21,252 nucleotides of DNA from Chara braunii (taxonomy: Eukaryota; Streptophyta; Charophyceae; Charales; Characeae): contig BFEA01000036.1 in the NCBI GenBank assembly GCA_003427395.1, forward strand, positions 1,356,177-1,377,428, given 5' to 3'. This document shows positions 18,270 to 21,252 of the stretch, piece by piece (within the stretch, counting starts at the first letter, position 1; each line of letters opens with the position of its first letter). The notes beneath the pieces were generated by a model, which saw only the letters and a program-made list of their open reading frames with translations, was not told the DNA's origin and made no database searches. A program made the translations under genes and the position numbers.

Positions 18270-18779
18270 ATGGCTGGACACGGGGATAATCATGACTTTG
18301 GGGGCAGCAGTCGCAATCAGGGTGGAGGCGGATGGGACTACGGCGGACATCGCGAGTATGGCGGAGGACATCGAGGTTATGCGAGCGATCGTGGTGATAG
18401 TGGCGACAGAGGTTACGATGGTGACCGGAGGTCCGGTGGGGAGCGGATCTTTGATCGAGGCCTGTGGCCGGGACCCCCTATCTGTTTCAATTGCGATGAG
18501 CCAGGCCACTATGCGAATCAGTGTTCGCATCCAAGGTGGAACTCACATCCTTCGACATCGGCAAGCCGTGGTGGCTCTAGCCCTCCTAATAGACCGAACT
18601 TCAGCAGGTGCCAGCTATTGGACCCTCTGGAATCCAAAGTAGCTGAGATTGGTAAGAGTGTTGCTGCAGTTTGCCAGTATGTCGAAGTGGAACAGCAGAA
18701 GATGGCTGCAAAAGAGCGCTGTGAGGAACTACTTTCTGCAACCACGCGATCTTCTGCGCGAGGCTACGGCGGGAGTTGA
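18270..18779 (+). CDS. RGG-rich CCHC zinc-knuckle protein
   Basis: A 169-residue intact ORF, the only one in the window with a clear domain and no break. Residues 11-58 are rich in Gly, Arg, Asp and Tyr with RGY, RGD and GGGW-type repeats, as in RNA-binding RGG regions. Residues 72-85 form a CCHC zinc knuckle, CFNCDEPGHYANQC. A Ser/Pro-rich linker (92-112) and a possible coiled coil (about 120-155) follow. A TGA nine codons upstream in frame supports the ATG at 18270. No reverse transcriptase follows before 19.2 kb. The protein likely binds nucleic acid; Gag or LINE ORF1 of a truncated retroelement is my preferred reading, a host RNA-binding protein the alternative. The cut-off end (GYGGS) suggests it may be shorter than its relatives. 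Confidence 0.6.
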   Translation: MAGHGDNHDFGGSSRNQGGGGWDYGGHREYGGGHRGYASDRGDSGDRGYDGDRRSGGERIFDRGLWPGPPICFNCDEPGHYANQCSHPRWNSHPSTSASRGGSSPPNRPNFSRCQLLDPLESKVAEIGKSVAAVCQYVEVEQQKMAAKERCEELLSATTRSSARGYGGS

Positions 18780-19246
18780 AGTTGGTTGAGTCGGGATGGC
18801 CTGGTGAATTGCGTGGATGCCCTTGCTTTATGCGTCCTTGTGTTTTCGCGTCCTTTTGGAAAGGGGGGTTGGGGCTGGCCTGACAGTGGTCCCACTACGG
18901 TTGATAGTTGATCGTGCCTTAGTGAGCGCGATGAATAATGGTTGCCATAGCTTCTTTCTTGTTCTGCTGTGGGAAAGGGGAATTTTGGCGTGATTGTCGT
19001 GCAGGGAAATCTTTTTGAATTTTCAACTGATGTCGAGCCCCTGTGGGCTCTCGGAATTTGTTTCGTTTGGATTTTCTTTTTGCAACTAGGATTTAGACTA
19101 CGAATTTGGGCACATCTCAATTTCTGCTGCGCGGCGCTTCCTGCTTGCGCACTATGTATCACCCGCGGTCATGACCGCGGGCCCTTTTACCGCACGCGGT
19201 CGGGATCCAAACCGCCAACCGCGGCCCCAAAACCCGGCAATTTTTA
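18780..19246. other. Unassigned DNA ending in a GC-rich palindrome cluster
   Basis: No gene recognised. At 19162-19181 CCCGCGGTCATGACCGCGGG is a perfect 20-bp palindrome. CGCACGCGGTCGGG and CCAACCGCGGCC follow within 45 bp. Confidence 0.6.
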
Positions 19247-19446
19247 AAAAATAGAATAATAGAACCAAAAAAAAAACAACAAATGGGGTTGTATGGTTTT
19301 CCCTACATCCCCATATTTTTGTTTTTGGATTTTGATGTTTTTTGTTATTTTAAAAAAATAGAGAACGAAAAAAAAACAAGTATTAAAATCAAAAGAAACA
19401 CAATAAAAAAAGGGATTTTTTTTTCCCGTTTTTTCTTGATTGCTGG
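19247..19446. repeat. A/T homopolymer-rich stretch
   Basis: Alternating A and T runs of 6-10 bases; translations from it are low-complexity and not considered genes. Confidence 0.8.
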
Positions 19447-19556
19447 TATGTGTGTGTGTGTGTGTGTGTGCATGTGTGTGTGTGTGTGTTCCGAGATGTC
19501 TGTGTGTGTGAGATGTCTCTGTGTGTGTGTGTGTGTGTGTGCGTAGGGGGTGTGTG
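19447..19556. repeat. (GT)n compound microsatellite
   Basis: Four GT-rich blocks separated by CATG, TCCGAGATGTC and GAGATGTC spacers. Confidence 0.95.
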
Positions 19557-20854
19557 TATATAATACAAGGCCATCCCATTCAGAATGGGACGCTAGAGAT
19601 TGCCATTACGTCCACAGTTAGATCGGGGGGAAGGGGAGTAGTTAGGTACAGGGTATATCAAGGCATAGATTAGATAGGGAGCAGGTTAGCAGGGTTAGAG
19701 TTAGTAGGTTAGCATGGTTAGGAAAGGGTATGAAGACCCAGCCGTAGGGGGGGGTGCACGCCCTTAAGCACGCTTTTCGCCACCTAGCACCCATAGCAGC
19801 TCATCAGAGGGATTAGTCGCTAGGCTCCAGTTATCATGGGGGTGTGGGTAAGGTTCCAGGGGGTTGTAAGAGGTTCAACACAGGCAGTTAAAAGGTTCGG
19901 ATGCAAGGGATCCATACCTGTGTAGTCAAGGCTGGTGAAGCAGTCACATCAGTAGCCTCCATGGCTGTGTCCGGTGATAGCAGGCGAACACTCAGTCGCT
20001 AGATTGTGCGGAGCGCAATGCTCAGACGCTACGTTGCTCGTAGCGGATGTATTGTGCCTTACCAGCCGGCGAGACCAGTTCAGCTTGCCTGGTTGTTCGC
20101 GTATGTAGAATGTCTGCTGAGCAAGAGTAATGCGAGCAGCACGAACTCGTATGCATACACCATGGAATACGGGTGAGCGCAGGAGGAAGATGGTGTGAGG
20201 TTGTAGATAGTTATAAATAGCATGTGCAAGCATCTTGGTTAGGGGATGTGGGCGTATGGTGGGTACAGGGATTCGGGAGGGTTTGTGTATGTCGTGGTTG
20301 GATTATGGGAGGGGCTCATGATGCTCAGGGGGGAGATGGTAAGGGGGATCGGATGGGTTTTGGGCAGGGGTCTGGAGGCTGCACGGTAGCTTAGTAGAGT
20401 AATGCTTCGCCTATGGGTTAGCGTTGCGCTAGGGGGTGGGTGTGTAGTTCTCGCCATGGAGCGCAGTGTACGTGATGTAAGTTACGTAGAATCCAAATAT
20501 TTTGTCTTTGTTGCGTTCTGTCTTGTAGCGTCGTATCGTGCTTTTGCTATGGTGGTATACGGGTTGCAGCGTCAGCAAGAGTTTTGTCATGGGATAGTGG
20601 CGTTTCGTCTTGAGTGTCTTTCACCGTTCGTCACGTTTTTGCGCCGTTGCCGTAAGTGGGGTCGTTTTTTGTTTTTGTTTTTTTGGGCCATGTACCCTGT
20701 AACCATTTTGTCTTTTGTAGGGAGTTTTTTTGTTTTTTTAGTGGGGGAAAAAAACAGGGGGGATTGTATCATGTAGCGGGGGAGGACAAGGGATTTTTTT
20801 TGGGGGTGACGACATCTTGTTGTTCCTATAGCTAATTGGGTGTGCGACAGAGGG
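19557..20854. other. G/T-skewed region without recognisable gene
   Basis: The plus strand is strongly G-rich over C; in 20281-20340 I count 27 G and 5 C. Repeated GGTTAGCA/GGTTAG words occur near 19680-19725. A 124-codon ORF at 20402-20776 is hydrophobic but has the composition expected of G/T-rich DNA, and I do not call it. Confidence 0.5.
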
Positions 20855-20879
20855 TTTTTTTTTTTTTTTTTTTTTTTTT
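20855..20879 (-). repeat. Poly-T tract (25)
   Basis: A pure run of 25 T; possibly a retroposon tail on the minus strand. I found no flanking duplication. Confidence 0.9.
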
Positions 20880-21160
20880 GTGTGCGCGTCATTTGTGTCT
20901 GTGTTAGTCATAGTTCTTTGCTGAGTGAAGTGTGGGTAGGTTGCTTTTTTAATTTATTTTTGGCTTAGTAGTTTTATTGTAAGGGTTGAGGAGTAAAAAA
21001 TTATTATTATTTTTGAATTATTTAATTGAGAAAACTACGGCGCAGTCAGGGTTACAGTTTGTAATTGCATTTGAAATTGCATTTGAAACTGCGTTTTAGA
21101 AGTTTGAAACTCGGGCTGGTTTTTCTAGCAGTTCAGTCAGGCACATGGCCGTTTCTCTTC

Positions 21161-21161
<1 letters not shown>
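20880..21161. other. AT-rich DNA with a 12-bp tandem motif
   Basis: AATTGCATTTGA is repeated twice (about 21063-21086) with a third degenerate unit (AACTGCGTTTTA). No gene is seen. Confidence 0.5.

Positions 21162-21252
<91 letters not shown>
21162..21252. repeat. Poly-T tract (91) at the window end
   Basis: 91 consecutive T residues to the last base. It may be a retroposon poly-A tail on the minus strand or an artefact of assembly at a contig end. Confidence 0.95.

Noticed and set aside
19283-19579. ORFs on both strands over the GT repeat
   Set aside because: Cys-Val or Thr-His dipeptide repeats from a microsatellite.
20402-20776. A 124-codon hydrophobic ORF
   Set aside because: Hydrophobicity follows from G/T-rich codons (Val, Phe, Leu, Gly); no start context, domain or neighbour supports it.
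20402-20892. Poly-Lys ORF on the minus strand at 20587-20892
   Set aside because: It is the translation of the T run at 20855-20879 and other T tracts.

Overview
This is a stretch of repetitive eukaryotic nuclear DNA in which I see no confident host gene. A diverged U6 snRNA pseudogene near 17.3 kb carries the green-lineage 3' end (GAGAAATGGTCC), and the two large retrotransposons are plant-type Ty3/gypsy elements primed by initiator tRNA-Met. A land plant or charophyte alga is therefore likely. My impression that the gag families resemble those of Chara is a guess from memory. The window opens in a (CA)n tract and closes in 91 T residues, which fits a short draft-assembly contig broken at low-complexity sequence.

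Layout. 1-1028: microsatellites, GC-rich degenerate tandem repeats and a hairpin. 1029-about 3670: a decayed gag gene on the minus strand, ending in a CCHC zinc knuckle and split by a 514-bp near-perfect palindrome (2938-3451). Its leader (3670-4901), tRNA primer site (4902-4914) and 5' LTR lie to the right. That LTR seems to run from 4918 to 6015 and resume at 14798-14838, because a second complete element lies inside it.

The inner element (6016-14797, plus strand) has two LTRs of about 1.1 kb with TG...CA ends, a 4-bp target duplication (TGTA), a primer site, a 1.1-kb leader, gag, protease, reverse transcriptase, RNase H, integrase and a chromodomain-like tail. Stops and frameshifts break every coding domain, so it is a dead chromovirus-like copy. 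Its LTRs carry a 31-bp tandem array, and related GCTGACGTGGC units recur through the leader.

From 14839 rightward the window is a mosaic of small insertions: AT-rich simple repeat; a tRNA-derived SINE head (about 15110-15215); an 839-bp element with terminal and subterminal inverted repeats resembling a non-autonomous Mutator-type transposon (15297-16135); a 25-bp insertion that is only a poly-A tail between perfect 11-bp duplications (16767-16813); a second SINE (about 16867-17240); and a U6 pseudogene with an internal inversion and perfect 14-bp target duplications (17256-17403). The last three point to LINE-type reverse transcription in this genome. One intact ORF follows (18270-18779), an RGG-rich protein with a CCHC knuckle, probably from a retroelement. 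The final 2.4 kb is low-complexity, strongly G/T-skewed DNA without a recognisable gene.
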